Positions 13,491 to 27,476 of a stretch of DNA of 64,000 nt are shown here, piece by piece. Location: positions 11,966,365 to 12,030,364 of the forward strand of contig OX155960.1 in NCBI GenBank assembly GCA_944548615.1, given 5' to 3'. Source of the stretch: Micropterix aruncella. Taxonomy: Eukaryota; Arthropoda; Insecta; Lepidoptera; Micropterigidae. Both the position numbers and the translations under genes were made by a program. The notes beneath the pieces are model-generated. The model was not told the origin of the DNA. It did not search any database and saw nothing but the letters and a program-made list of their open reading frames with translations. How positions within the stretch are numbered: position 1 is the stretch's first letter; each line of letters begins with the position of its first letter.

Positions 13491-16400
13491 TTAAATTTCA
13501 AGCCAGATCCTACTGGTGGTTACATAAGGTTGCAACAGAAATGTATAAAAAATATCTGACAAAACATATATAGAACTTCTCTGCCGATAGAGAAAAAACG
13601 CCAAATGGCCGAGGGGCAAAAACACTGTTTTATAGACCAGGGTACCCGGGTTCGATACCCAGCCAGGAGTCAATTTTTTTTTCGTTTTTTCTTCTCTTGA
13701 TATTACCAAAATAGTATTAACATTTCAAAAAACACAATATTTTAGCTCTCTCTATTACAGTTCTTTTTTTTTCATCGAAAATACAAGTTTTAGTACCGGC
13801 GTCGGGCGGGGCCAAGCGGGGCCGGGCGATGCCGAGCCGGACCTGAAATGAAATGACCTAGCCTCAAATTTGAAAATTTAAATTTCATGCCAGATCCTAC
13901 TGGTGGTTACATAAGGTTGCAACAGAAATATATAAAAAATATCTGACAAAACATATATAGAACTTCTCTGCCGATAGAGAAAAAACGCCAAATGGCCGAG
14001 GGGCAAAAACACTGTTTTATAGACCAGGGTACCCGGGTTCGATACCCAGCCAGGACTCAATTTTTTTTTCGTTTTTTCTTCTCTTGATATTACCAAAATA
14101 GTATTAACATTTCAAAAAACACAATATTTTAGCTCTCTATTACAGTTCTTTTTTTTTCATCGAAAATACAAGTTTTAGTACCGGCGTCGGGCGGGGCCAA
14201 GCGGGGCCGGGCGATGCCGAGCCGGACCAGAAATGAAATGACCTACCCTCAAATTTGAAAATTTCAATTTCATGCCAGATCCTACCGTTGGTTGCAACAG
14301 AAATATATAAAAAATATCTGACAAAACATATATAGAACTTCTCTGCCGATAGAGAAAAAACGCCAAATGGCCGAGGGGCAAAAACACTGTTTTACAGGCC
14401 AGCGTACCCGGGTTCGATACCCAGCCAGGACTCAATTTTTTTTTCGTTTTTTCTTCTCTTGATATTACCAAAATAGTATTAACATTTCAAAAAACACAAT
14501 ATTTTAGCTCTCTCTATTACAGTTCTTTTTTTTTCATCGAAAATACAAGTTTTAGTACCGGCGTCGGGCGGGGCCAAGCGGGGCCGGGCGATGCCGAGCC
14601 GGACCTGAAATGAAATGACCTACCCTCAAATTTGAAAATTTAAATTTCATACCAGATCCTACTGGTGGTTACATAACGTTGCAACAGAAATATATAAAAA
14701 ATATCTGACAAAACATATATAGAACTTCTCTGCCGATAGAGAAAAAACGCCAAATGGCCGAGGGGCAAAAACACTGTTTTATAGACCAGGGTACCCGGGT
14801 TCGATACCCAGCCAGGACTCAATTTTTTTTTCGTTTTTTCTTCTCTTGATATTACCAAAATAGTATTAACATTTCAAAAAACACAATATTTTAGCTCTCT
14901 CTATTACAGTTCTTTTTTTTTTCATCGAAAATACAAGTTTTAGTACCGGCGTCGGGCGGGGCCAAGCGGGGCCGGGCGATGCCGAGCCGGACCTGAAATG
15001 AAATGTCCTACCCTCAAATTTGAAAAATTAAATTTCAAGCCAGATCCTACTGGTGGTTACATAAGGTTGCAACAGAAATATATAAAAAATATCTGACAAA
15101 ACATATATAGAACTTCTCTGCCGATAGAGAAAAAACGCCAAATGGCCGAGGGGCAAAAACACTGTTTTATAGACCAGGGTACCCGGGTTCGATACCCAGC
15201 CAGGACTCAATTTTTTTTTTCGTTTTTTCTTCTCTTGATATTACCAAAATAGTATTAACATTTCAAAAACACAATATTTTAGCTCTCTCTATTACAGTTC
15301 TTTTTTTTTCATCGAAAATACAAGTTTTAGTACCGGCGTCGGGCGGGGCCAAGCGGGGCCGGGCGATGCCGAGCCGGACCTGAAATGAAATGACCTACCC
15401 TCAAATTTGAAAATTTCAATTTCATGCCAGATCCTACTGGTGGTTACATAAGGTTGCAACAGAAATATATAAAAAATATCTGACAAAACATATATAGAAC
15501 TTCTCTGCCGATAGAGAAAAAACGCCAAATGGCCGAGGGGCAAAAACACTGTGTTACAGGCCAGCGTACCCGGGTTCGATACCCAGCCAGGACTCAATTT
15601 TTCTTTCGTTTTTTCTTCTCTTGATATTACCAAAATAGTATTAACATTTCAAAAAACACAATATTTTAGCTCTCTCTATTACAGTTCTTTTTTTTTCATC
15701 GAAAATACAAGTTTTAGTACCGGCGTCGGGCGGGGCCAAGCGGGGCCGGGCGATGCCGAGCCGGACCTGAAATGAAATGACCTACCCTCAAATTTGAAAA
15801 TTTAAATTTCATGCCAGATCCTACTGGTGGTTACATAAGGTTGCAACAGAAATATATAAAAAATATCTGACAAAACATATATAGAACTTCTCTGCCGATA
15901 GAGAAAAAACGCCAAATGGCCGAGGGGCAAAAACACTGTTTTATAGACTAGGGTACCCGGGTTCGATACCCAGCCAGGACTCAATTTTTTTTTCGTTTTT
16001 TCTTCTCTTGATATTACCAAAATAGTATTAACATTTCAAAAAACACAATATTTTAGCTCTCTCTATTACAGTTCTTTTTTTTTTCATCGAAAATACAAGT
16101 TTTAGTACCGGCGTCGGGCGGGGCCAAGCGGGGCCGGGCGATGCCGAGCCGGACCTGAAATGAAATGTCCTACCCTCAAATTTGAAAATTTAAATTTCAA
16201 GCCAGATCCTACTGGTGGTTACATAAGGTTGCAACAGAAATATATAAAAAATATCTGACAAAACATATATAGAACTTCTCTGCCGATAGAGAAAAAACGC
16301 CAAATGGCCGAGGGGCAAAAACACTGTTTTATAGACCAGGGTACCCGGGTTCGATACCCAGCCAGGAGTCAATTTTTTTTTCGTTTTTTCTTCTCTTGAT

Positions 16401-18876
16401 ATTACCAAAATAGTATTAACATTTCAAAAAACACAATATTTTAGCTCTCTCTATTACAGTTCTTTTTTTTTCATCGAAAATACAAGTTTTAGTACCGGCG
16501 TCGGGCGGGGCCAAGCGGGGCCGGGCGATGCCGAGCCGGACCTGAAATGAAATGACCTAGCCTCAAATTTGAAAATTTAAATTTCATGCCAGATCCTACT
16601 GGTGGTTACATAAGGTTGCAACAGAAATATATAAAAAATATCTGACAAAACATATATAGAACTTCTCTGCCGATAGAGAAAAAACGCCAAATGGCCGAGG
16701 GGCAAAAACACTGTTTTATAGACCAGGGTACCCGGGTTCGATACCCAGCCAGGACTCAATTTTTTTTTCGTTTTTTCTTCTCTTGATATTACCAAAATAG
16801 TATTAACATTTCAAAAAACACAATATTTTAGCTCTCTATTACAGTTCTTTTTTTTTCATCGAAAATACAAGTTTTAGTACCGGCGTCGGGCGGGGCCAAG
16901 CGGGGCCGGGTGATGCCGAGCCGGACCAGAAATGAAATGACCTACCCTCAAATTTGAAAATTTCAATTTCATGCCAGATCCTACCGTTGGTTGCAACAGA
17001 AATATATAAAAAATATCTGACAAAACATATATAGAACTTCTCTGCCGATAGAGAAAAAACGCCAAATGGCCGAGGGGCAAAAACACTGTTTTACAGGCCA
17101 GCGTACCCGGGTTCGATACCCAGCCAGGACTCAATTTTTTTTTCGTTTTTTCTTCTCTTGATATTACCAAAATAGTATTAACATTTCAAAAAACACAATA
17201 TTTTAGCTCTCTCTATTACAGTTCTTTTTTTTTCATCGAAAATACAAGTTTTAGTACCGGCGTCGGGCGGGGCCAAGCGGGGCCGGGCGATGCCGAGCCG
17301 GACCTGAAATGAAATGACCTACCCTCAAATTTGAAAATTTAAATTTCATGCCAGATCCTACTGGTGGTTACATAAGGTTGCAACAGAAATATATAAAAAA
17401 TATCTGACAAAACATATATAGAACTTCTCTGCCGATAGAGAAAAAACGCCAAATGGCCGAGGGGCAAAAACACTGTTTTATAGACCAGGGTACCCGGGTT
17501 CGATACCCAGCCAGGAGTCAATTTTTTTTTCGTTTTTTCTTCTCTTGATATTACCAAAATAGTATTAACATTTCAAAAAACACAATATTTTAGCTCTCTC
17601 TATTACAGTTCTTTTTTTTTCATCGAAAATACAAGTTTTAGTACCGGCGTCGGGCGGGGCCAAGCGGGGCCGGGCGATGCCGAGCCGGACCTGAAATGAA
17701 ATGACCTAGCCTCAAATTTGAAAATTTAAATTTCATGCCAGATCCTACTGGTGGTTACATAAGGTTGCAACAGAAATATATAAAAAATATCTGACAAAAC
17801 ATATATAGAACTTCTCTGCCGATAGAGAAAAAACGCCAAATGGCCGAGGGGCAAAAACACTGTTTTATAGACCAGGGTACCCGGGTTCGATACCCAGCCA
17901 GGACTCAATTTTTTTTTCGTTTTTTCTTCTCTTGATATTACCAAAATAGTATTAACATTTCAAAAAACACAATATTTTAGCTCTCTCTATTACATTTCTT
18001 TTTTTTCATCGAAAATACAAGTTTTAGTACCGGCGTCGGGCGGGGCCAAGCGGGGCCGGGCGATGCCGAGCCGGACCAGAAATGAAATGACCTACCCTCA
18101 AATTTGAAAATTTCAATTTCATGCTAGATCCTACCGTTGGTTGCAACAGAAATATATAAAAAATATCTGACAAAACATATATAGAACTTCTCTGCCGATA
18201 GAGAAAAAACGCCAAATGGCCGAGGGGCAAAAACACTGTTTTACAGGCCAGCGTACCCGGGTTCGATACCCAGCCAGGACTCAATTTTTTTTTCGTTTTT
18301 TCTTCTCTTGATATTACCAAAATAGTATTAACATTTCAAAAAACACAATATTTTAGCTCTCTCTATTACAGTTCTTTTTTTTTCATCGAAAATACAAGTT
18401 TTAGTACCGGCGTCGGGCGGGGCCAAGCGGGGCCGGGCGATGCCGAGCCGGACCTGAAATGAAATGTCCTACCCTCAAATTTGAAAATTTAAATTTCATG
18501 CCAGATCCTACTGGTGGTTACATAAGGTTGCAACAGAAATATATAAAAAATATCTGACAAAACATATATAGAACTTCTCTGCCGATAGAGAAAAAACGCC
18601 AAATGGCCGAGGGGCAAAAACACTGTTTTATAGACCAGGGTACCCGGGTTCGATACCCAGCCAGGACTCAATTTTTTTTTCGTTTTTTCTTCTCTTGATA
18701 TTACCAAAATAGTATTAACATTTCAAAAAACACAATATTTTAGCTCTCTCTATTACAGTTCTTTTTTTTTTCATCGAAAATACAAGTTTTAGTACCGGCG
18801 TCGGGCGGGGCCAAGCGGGGCCGGGCGATGCCGAGCCGGACCTGAAATGAAATGTCCTACCCTCAAATTTGAAAAA
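13491..18876 (+). repeat. 14-monomer higher-order repeat, copy 1 (~5.39 kb)
   Basis: The monomer-type order from 13491 (T, V, S, R, T-like, E, V, T, V, S and four more) recurs from 18877 at an offset of 5386-5388 bp. The E-type marker 'ctttcg' lies at 15603 and 20991, and the R-type monomers start near 14640 and 20027, all at the same offset. The phase of the block is arbitrary. The block shows that zone B grew partly by duplication of multi-monomer segments and not only one monomer at a time. Confidence 0.75.
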
Positions 18877-21800
18877 TTAAATTTCAAGCCAGATCCTACT
18901 GGTGGTTACATAAGGTTGCAACAGAAATATATAAAAAATATCTGACAAAACATATATAGAACTTCTCTGCCGATAGAGAAAAAACGCCAAATGGCCGAGG
19001 GGCAAAAACACTGTTTTATAGACCAGGGTACCCGGGTTCGATACCCAGCCAGGAGTCAATTTTTTTTTCGTTTTTTCTTCTCTTGATATTACCAAAATAG
19101 TATTAACATTTCAAAAAACACAATATTTTAGCTCTCTCTATTACAGTTCTTTTTTTTTCATCGAAAATACAAGTTTTAGTACCGGCGTCGGGCGGGGCCA
19201 AGCGGGGCCGGGCGATGCCGAGCCGGACCTGAAATGAAATGACCTAGCCTCAAATTTGAAAATTTAAATTTCATGCCAGATCCTACTGGTGGTTACATAA
19301 GGTTGCAACAGAAATATATAAAAAATATCTGACAAAACATATATAGAACTTCTCTGCCGATAGAGAAAAAACGCCAAATGGCCGAGGGGCAAAAACACTG
19401 TTTTATAGACCAGGGTACCCGGGTTCGATACCCAGCCAGGACTCAATTTTTTTTTCGTTTTTTCTTCTCTTGATATTACCAAAATAGTATTAACATTTCA
19501 AAAAACACAATATTTTAGCTCTCTATTACAGTTCTTTTTTTTTCATCGAAAATACAAGTTTTAGTACCGGCGTCGGGCGGGGCCAAAGCGGGGCCGGGCG
19601 ATGCCGAGCCGGACCAGAAATGAAATGACCTACCCTCAAATTTGAAAATTTCAATTTCATGCCAGATCCTACCGTTGGTTGCAACAGAAATATATAAAAA
19701 ATATCTGACAAAACATATATAGAACTTCTCTGCCGATAGAGAAAAAACGCCAAATGGCCGAGGGGCAAAAACACTGTTTTACAGGCCAGCGTACCCGGGT
19801 TCGATACCCAGCCAGGACTCAATTTTTTTTTCGTTTTTTCTTCTCTTGATATTACCAAAATAGTATTAACATTTCAAAAAACACAATATTTTAGCTCTCT
19901 CTATTACAGTTCTTTTTTTTTCATCGAAAATACAAGTTTTAGTACCGGCGTCGGGCGGGGCCAAGCGGGGCCGGGCGATGCCGAGCCGGACCTGAAATGA
20001 AATGACCTACCCTCAAATTTGAAAATTTAAATTTCATACCAGATCCTACTGGTGGTTACATAAGGTTGCAACAGAAATATATAAAAAATATCTGACAAAA
20101 CATATATAGAACTTCTCTGCCGATAGAGAAAAAACGCCAAATGGCCGAGGGGCAAAAACACTGTTTTATAGACCAGGGTACCCGGGTTCGATACCCAGCC
20201 AGGAGTCAATTTTTTTTTCGTTTTTTCTTCTCTTGATATTACCAAAATAGTATTAACATTTCAAAAAACACAATATTTTAGCTCTCTCTATTACAGTTCT
20301 TTTTTTTTTCATCGAAAATACAAGTTTTAGTACCGGCGTCGGGCGGGGCCAAGCGGGGCCGGGCGATGCCGAGCCGGACCTGAAATGAAATGTCCTACCC
20401 TCAAATTTGAAAAATTAAATTTCAAGCCAGATCCTACTGGTGGTTACATAAGGTTGCAACAGAAATATATAAAAAATATCTGACAAAACATATATAGAAC
20501 TTCTCTGCCGATAGAGAAAAAACGCCAAATGGCCGAGGGGCAAAAACACTGTTTTATAGACCAGGGTACCCGGGTTCGATACCCAGCCAGGACTCAATTT
20601 TTTTTTCGTTTTTTCTTCTCTTGATATTACCAAAATAGTATTAACATTTCAAAAAACACAATATTTTAGCTCTCTCTATTACAGTTCTTTTTTTTTTCAT
20701 CGAAAATACAAGTTTTAGTACCGGCGTCGGGCGGGGCCAAGCGGGGCCGGGCGATGCCGAGCCGGACCTGAAATGAAATGTCCTACCCTCAAATTTGAAA
20801 ATTTAAATTTCAAGCCAGATCCTACTGGTGGTTACATAAGGTTGCAACAGAAATATATAAAAAATATCTGACAAAACATATATAGAACTTCTCTGCCGAT
20901 AGAGAAAAAACGCCGAATGGCCGAGGGGCAAAAACACTGTTTTACAGGCCAGCGTACCCGGGTTCGATACCCAGCCAGGACTCAATTTTTCTTTCGTTTT
21001 TTCTTCTCTTGATATTACCAAAATAGTATTAACATTTCAAAAAACACAATATTTTAGCTCTCTCTATTACAGTTCTTTTTTTTTCATCGAAAATACAAGT
21101 TTTAGTACCGGCGTCGGGCGGGGCCAAGCGGGGCCGGGCGATGCCGAGCCGGACCTGAAATGAAATGACCTACCCTCAAATTTGAAAATTTAAATTTCAT
21201 GCCAGATCCTACTGGTGGTTACATAAGGTTGCAACAGAAATATATAAAAAATATCTGACAAAACATATATAGAACTTCTCTGCCGATAGAGAAAAAACGC
21301 CAAATGGCCGAGGGGCAAAAACACTGTTTTATAGACTAGGGTACCCGGGTTCGATACCCAGCCAGGACTCAATTTTTTTTTCGTTTTTTCTTCTCTTGAT
21401 ATTACCAAAATAGTATTAACATTTCAAAAAACACAATATTTTAGCTCTCTCTATTACAGTTCCTTTTTTTTTCATCGAAAATACAAGTTTTAGTACCGGC
21501 GTCGGGCGGGGCCAAGCGGGGCCGGGCGATGCCGAGCCGGACCTGAAATGAAATGTCCTACCCTCAAATTTGAAAATTTAAATTTCAAGCCAGATCCTAC
21601 TGGTGGTTACATAAGGTTGCAACAGAAATATATAAAAAATATCTGACAAAACATATATACATAGAACTTCTCTGCCGATAGAGAAAAAACGCCAAATGGC
21701 CGAGGGGCAAAAACACTGTTTTATAGACCAGGGTACCCGGGTTCGATACCCAGCCAGGAGTCAATTTTTTTTTCGTTTTTTCTTCTCTTGATATTACCAA

Positions 21801-22046
21801 AATAGTATTAACATTTCAAAAAACACAATATTTTAGCTCTCTCTATTACAGTTCTTTTTTTTTCATCGAAAATACAAGTTTTAGTACCGGCGTCGGGCGG
21901 GGCCAAGCGGGGCCGGGCGATGCCGAGCCGGACCTGAAATGAAATGACCTAGCCTCAAATTTGAAAATTTAAATTTCATGCCAGATCCTACTGGTGGTTA
22001 CATAAGGTTGCAACAGAAATATATAAAAAATATCTGACAAAACATA
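18877..22046 (+). repeat. 14-monomer higher-order repeat, copy 2 (truncated)
   Basis: This is the second copy of the 5.39-kb block. It follows copy 1 in the same monomer order through the T-type monomer near 21597, then breaks at about 22049-22050. There 'aaaacatata' is joined directly to 'gagccggaccag', fusing the middle of one monomer to the GC-block end of the next. The T-type monomer here also carries a 4-bp insertion that makes 'atatatacatag' near 21655. After the fusion the array continues with S-type monomers and the 12-mer block. Confidence 0.7.
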
Positions 22047-22846
22047 TAGAGCCGGACCAGAAATGAAATGACCTACCCTCAAATTTGAAAATTTCAATTT
22101 CATGCTAGATCCTACCGTTGGTTGCAACAGAAATATATAAAAAATATCTGACAAAACATATATAGAACTTCTCTGCCGATAGAGAAAAAACGCCAAATGG
22201 CCGAGGGGCAAAAACACTGTTTTACAGGCCAGCGTACCCGGGTTCGATACCCAGCCAGGACTCAATTTTTTTTTCGTTTTTTCTTCTCTTGATATTACCA
22301 AAATAGTATTAACATTTCAAAAAACACAATATTTTAGCTCTCTCTATTACAGTTCTTTTTTTTTCATCGAAAATACAAGTTTTAGTACCGGCGTCGGGCG
22401 GGGCCAAGCGGGGCCGGGTGATGCCGAGCCGGACCAGAAATGAAATGACCTACCCTCAAATTTGAAAATTTCAATTTCATGCCAGATCCTACCGTTGGTT
22501 GCAACAGAAATATATAAAAAATATCTGACAAAACATATATAGAACTTCTCTGCCGATAGAGAAAAAACGCCAAATGGCCGAGGGGCAAAAACACTGTTTT
22601 ACAGGCCAGCGTACCCGGGTTCGATACCCAGCCAGGACTCAATTTTTTTTTCGTTTTTTCTTCTCTTGATATTACCAAAATAGTATTAACATTTCAAAAA
22701 ACACAATATTTTAGCTCTCTCTATTACAGTTCTTTTTTTTTCATCGAAAATACAAGTTTTAGTACCGGCGTCGGGCGGGGCCAAGCGGGGCCGGGCGATG
22801 CCGAGCCGGACCTGAAATGAAATGACCTACCCTCAAATTTGAAAAT

Positions 22847-25800
22847 TTAAATTTCATGCCAGATCCTACTGGTGGTTACATAAGGTTGCAACAGAAATAT
22901 ATAAAAAATATCTGACAAAACATATATAGAACTTCTCTGCCGATAGAGAAAAAACGCCAAATGGCCGAGGGGCAAAAACACTGTTTTATAGACCAGGGTA
23001 CCCGGGTACGATACCCAGCCAGGACTCAATTTTTTTTTCGTTTTTTCTTCTCTTGATATTACCAAAATAGTATTAACATTTCAAAAAACACAATATTTTA
23101 GCTCTCTCTATTACATTTCTTTTTTTTTCATCGAAAATACAAGTTTTAGTACCGGCGTCGGGCGGGGCCAAGCGGGGCCGGGCGATGCCGAGCCGGACCT
23201 GAAATGAAATGACCTACCCTCAAATTTGAAAATGTCAATTTCATGCCAGATCCTACTGGTGGTTACATAAGGTTGCAACAGAAATATATAAAAAATATCT
23301 GACAAAACATATATAGAACTTCTCTGCCGATAGAGAAAAAACGCCAAATGGCCGAGGGGCAAAAACACTGTTTTATAGACCAGGGTACCCGGGTTCGATA
23401 CCCAGCCAGGACTCAATTTTTTTTTCGTTTTTTCTTCTCTTGATATTACCAAAATAGTATTAACATTTCAAAAAACACAATATTTTAGCTCTCTCTATTA
23501 CAGTTCTTTTTTTTTTCATCGAAAATACAAGTTTTAGTACCGGCGTCGGGCGGGGCCAAGCGGGGCCGGGCGATGCCGAGCCGGACCTGAAATGAAATGT
23601 CCTACCCTCAAATTTGAAAATTTAAATTTCAAGCCAGATCCTACTGGTGGTTACATAAGGTTGCAACAGAAATATATAAAAAATATCTGACAAAACATAT
23701 ATAGAACTTCTCTGCCGATAGAGAAAAAACGCCAAATGGCCGAGGGGCAAAAACACTGTTTTATAGACCAGGGTACCCGGGTTCGATACCCAGCCAGGAG
23801 TCAATTTTTTTTTCGTTTTTTCTTCTCTTGATATTACCAAAATAGTATTAACATTTCAAAAAACACAATATTTTAGCTCTCTCTATTACAGTTCTTTTTT
23901 TTTCATCGAAAATACAAGTTTTAGTACCGGCGTCGGGCGGGGCCAAGCGGGGCCGGGCGATGCCGAGCCGGACCTGAAATGAAATGACCTAGCCTCAAAT
24001 TTGAAAATTTAAATTTCATGCCAGATCCTACTGGTGGTTACATAAGGTTGCAACAGAAATATATAAAAAATATCTGACAAAACATATATAGAACTTCTCT
24101 GCCGATAGAGAAAAAACGCCAAATAGCCGAGGGGCAAAAACACTGTTTTATAGACCAGGGTACCCGGGTTCGATACCCAGCCAGGACTCAATTTTTTTTT
24201 CGTTTTTTCTTCTCTTGATATTACCAAAATAGTATTAACATTTCAAAAAACACAATATTTTAGCTCTCTATTACAGTTCTTTTTTTTTCATCGAAAATAC
24301 AAGTTTTAGTACCGGCGTCGGGCGGGGCCAAGCGGGGCCGGGCGATGCCGAGCCGGACCAGAAATGAAATGACCTACCCTCAAATTTGAAAATTTCAATT
24401 TCATGCCAGATCCTACCGTTGGTTGCAACAGAAATATATAAAAAATATCTGACAAAACATATATAGAACTTCTCTGCCGATAGAGAAAAAACGCCAAATG
24501 GCCGAGGGGCAAAAACACTGTTTTACAGGCCAGCGTACCCGGGTTCGATACCCAGCCAGGACTCAATTTTTTTTTCGTTTTTTCTTCTCTTGATATTACC
24601 AAAATAGTATTAACATTTCAAAAAACACAATATTTTAGCTCTCTCTATTACAGTTCTTTTTTTTTCATCGAAAATACAAGTTTTAGTACCGGCGTCGGGC
24701 GGGGCCAAGCGGGGCCGGGCGATGCCGAGCCGGACCTGAAATGAAATGACCTACCCTCAAATTTGAAAATTTAAATTTCATACCAGATCCTACTGGTGGT
24801 TACATAACGTTGCTACAGAAATATATAAAAAATATCTGACAAAACATATATAGAACTTCTCTGCCGATAGAGAAAAAACGCCAAATGGCCGAGGGGCAAA
24901 AACACTGTTTTATAGACCAGGGTACCCGGGTTCGATACCCAGCCAGGAGTCAATTTTTTTTTCGTTTTTTCTTCTCTTGATATTACCAAAATAGTATTAA
25001 CATTACAAAAAACACAATATTTTAGCTCTCTCTATTACAGTTCTTTTTTTTTCATCGAAAATACAAGTTTTAGTACCGGCGTCGGGCGGGGCCAAGCGGG
25101 GCCGGGCGATGCCGAGCCGGACTGAAATGAAATGACCTACCCTCAAATTTGAAAATTTAAATTTCATGCCAGATCCTACTGGTGGTTACATAAGGTTGCA
25201 ACAGAAATATATAAAAAATATCTGACAAAACATATATAGAACTTCTCTGCCGATAGAGAAAAAACGCCAAATGGCCGAGGGGCAAAAACACTGTTTTATA
25301 GACCAGGGTACCCGGGTTCGATACCCAGCCAGGACTCAATTTTTTTTTCGTTTTTTTCTTCTCTTGATATTACCAAAATAGTATTAACATTTCAAAAAAC
25401 ACAATATTTTAGCTCTCTCTATTACAGTTCTTTTTTTTTCATCGAAAATACAAGTTTTAGTACCGGCGTCGGGCGGGGCCAAGCGGGGCCGGGCGATGCC
25501 GAGCCGGACTGAAATGAAATGACCTACCCTCAAATTTGAAAATTTAAATTTCATGCCAGATCCTACTGGTGGTTACATAAGGTTGCAACAGAAATATATA
25601 AAAAATATCTGACAAAACATATATAGAACTTCTCTGCCGATAGAGAAAAAACGCCAAATGGCCGAGGGGCAAAAACACTGTTTTATAGACCAGGGTACCC
25701 GGGTTCGATACCCAGCTAGGACTCAATTTTTTTTTCGTTTTTTCTTCTCTTGATATTACCAAAATAGTATTAACATTTCAAAAAACACAATATTTTAGCT

Positions 25801-27476
25801 CTCTCTATTACAGTTCTTTTTTTTTTCATCGAAAATACAAGTTTTAGTACCGGCGTCGGGCGGGGCCAAGCGGGGCCGGGCGATGCCGAGCCGGACCTGA
25901 AATGAAATGTCCTACCCTCAAATTTGAAAATTTAAATTTCAAGCCAGATCCTACTGGTGGTTACATAAGGTTGCAACAGAAATATATAAAAAATATCTGA
26001 CAAAACATATATAGAACTTCTCTGCCGATAGAGAAAAAACGCCAAATGGCCGAGGGGCAAAAACACTGTTTTATAGACCAGGGTACCCGGGTTCGATACC
26101 CAGCCAGGAGTCAATTTTTTTTTCGTTTTTTCTTCTCTTGATATTACCAAAATAGTATTAACATTTCAAAAAACACAATATTTTAGCTCTCTCTATTACA
26201 GTTCTTTTTTTTTCATCGAAAATACAAGTTTTAGTACCGGCGTCGGGCGGGGCCAAGCGGGGCCGGGCGATGCCGAGCCGGACCTGAAATGAAATGACCT
26301 AGCCTCAAATTTGAAAATTTAAATTTCATGCCAGATCCTACTGGTGGTTACATAAGGTTGCAACAGAAATATATAAAAAATATCTGACAAAACATATATA
26401 GAACTTCTCTGCCGATAGAGAAAAAACGCCAAATGGCCGAGGGGCAAAAACACTGTTTTATAGACCAGGGTACCCGGGTTCGATACCCAGCCAGGACTCA
26501 ATTTTTTTTTCGTTTTTTCTTCTCTTGATATTACCAAAATAGTATTAACATTTCAAAAAACACAATATTTTAGTTCTTTTACAGTTCTTTTTATTTCATC
26601 GAAAATACAAGTTTTAGTACCGGCGTCGGGCGGGGCCAAGCGGGGCCGGGCGATGCCGAGCCGGACCTGAAATGAAATGACCTAGCCTCAAATTTGAAAA
26701 TTTAAATTTCATGCCAGATCCTACTGGTGGTTACATAAGGTTGCAACAGAAATATATAAAAAATATCTGACAAAACATATATAGAACTTCTCTGCCGATA
26801 GAGAAAAAACGCCAAATGGCCGAGGGGCAAAAACACTGTTTTATAGACTAGGGTACCCGGGTTCGATACCCAGCCAGGACTCAATTTTTTTTTCGTTTTT
26901 TCTTCTCTTGATATTACCAAAATAGTATTAACATTTCAAAAAACACAATATTTTAGCTCTCTCTATTACAGTTCTTTTTTTTTTCATCGAAAATACAAGT
27001 TTTAGTACCGGCGTCGGGCGGGGCCAAGCGGGGCCGGGCGATGCCGAGCCGGACCTGAAATGAAATGTCCTACCCTCAAATTTGAAAATTTAAATTTCAA
27101 GCCAGATCCTACTGGTGGTTACATAAGGTTGCAACAGAAATATATATAAAATATCTGACAAAACATATATAGAACTTCTCTGCCGATAGAGAAAAAACGC
27201 CAAATGGCCGAGGGGCAAAAACACTGTTTTATAGACCAGGGTACCCGGGTTCGATACCCAGCCAGGAGTCAATTTTTTTTTCGTTTTTTCTTCTCTTGAT
27301 ATTACCAAAATAGTATTAACATTTCAAAAAACACAATATTTTAGCTCTCTCTATTACAGTTCTTTTTTTTTCATCGAAAATACAAGTTTTAGTACCGGCG
27401 TCGGGCGGGGCCAAGCGGGGCCGGGCGATGCCGAGCCGGACCTGAAATGAAATGACCTACCCTCAAATTTGAAAAT
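22847..27476 (+). repeat. 12-monomer higher-order repeat, copy 1 (~4.63 kb)
   Basis: Order of monomer types: Y, D, T, V, S, R, V, V, T, V, V' and T'. V' carries a shortened 'tagttcttttacag' and 'tttttatttcatcg' (start 26571). T' carries 'atatatataaaatatc' (near 27141). The same order returns 4629 bp later. The R-type monomer in this copy has a private 'gttgctacag', and two neighbouring monomers share a 1-bp loss at 'ccggactgaaatg'. Start and end are set at the Y monomer for convenience. Confidence 0.85.
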
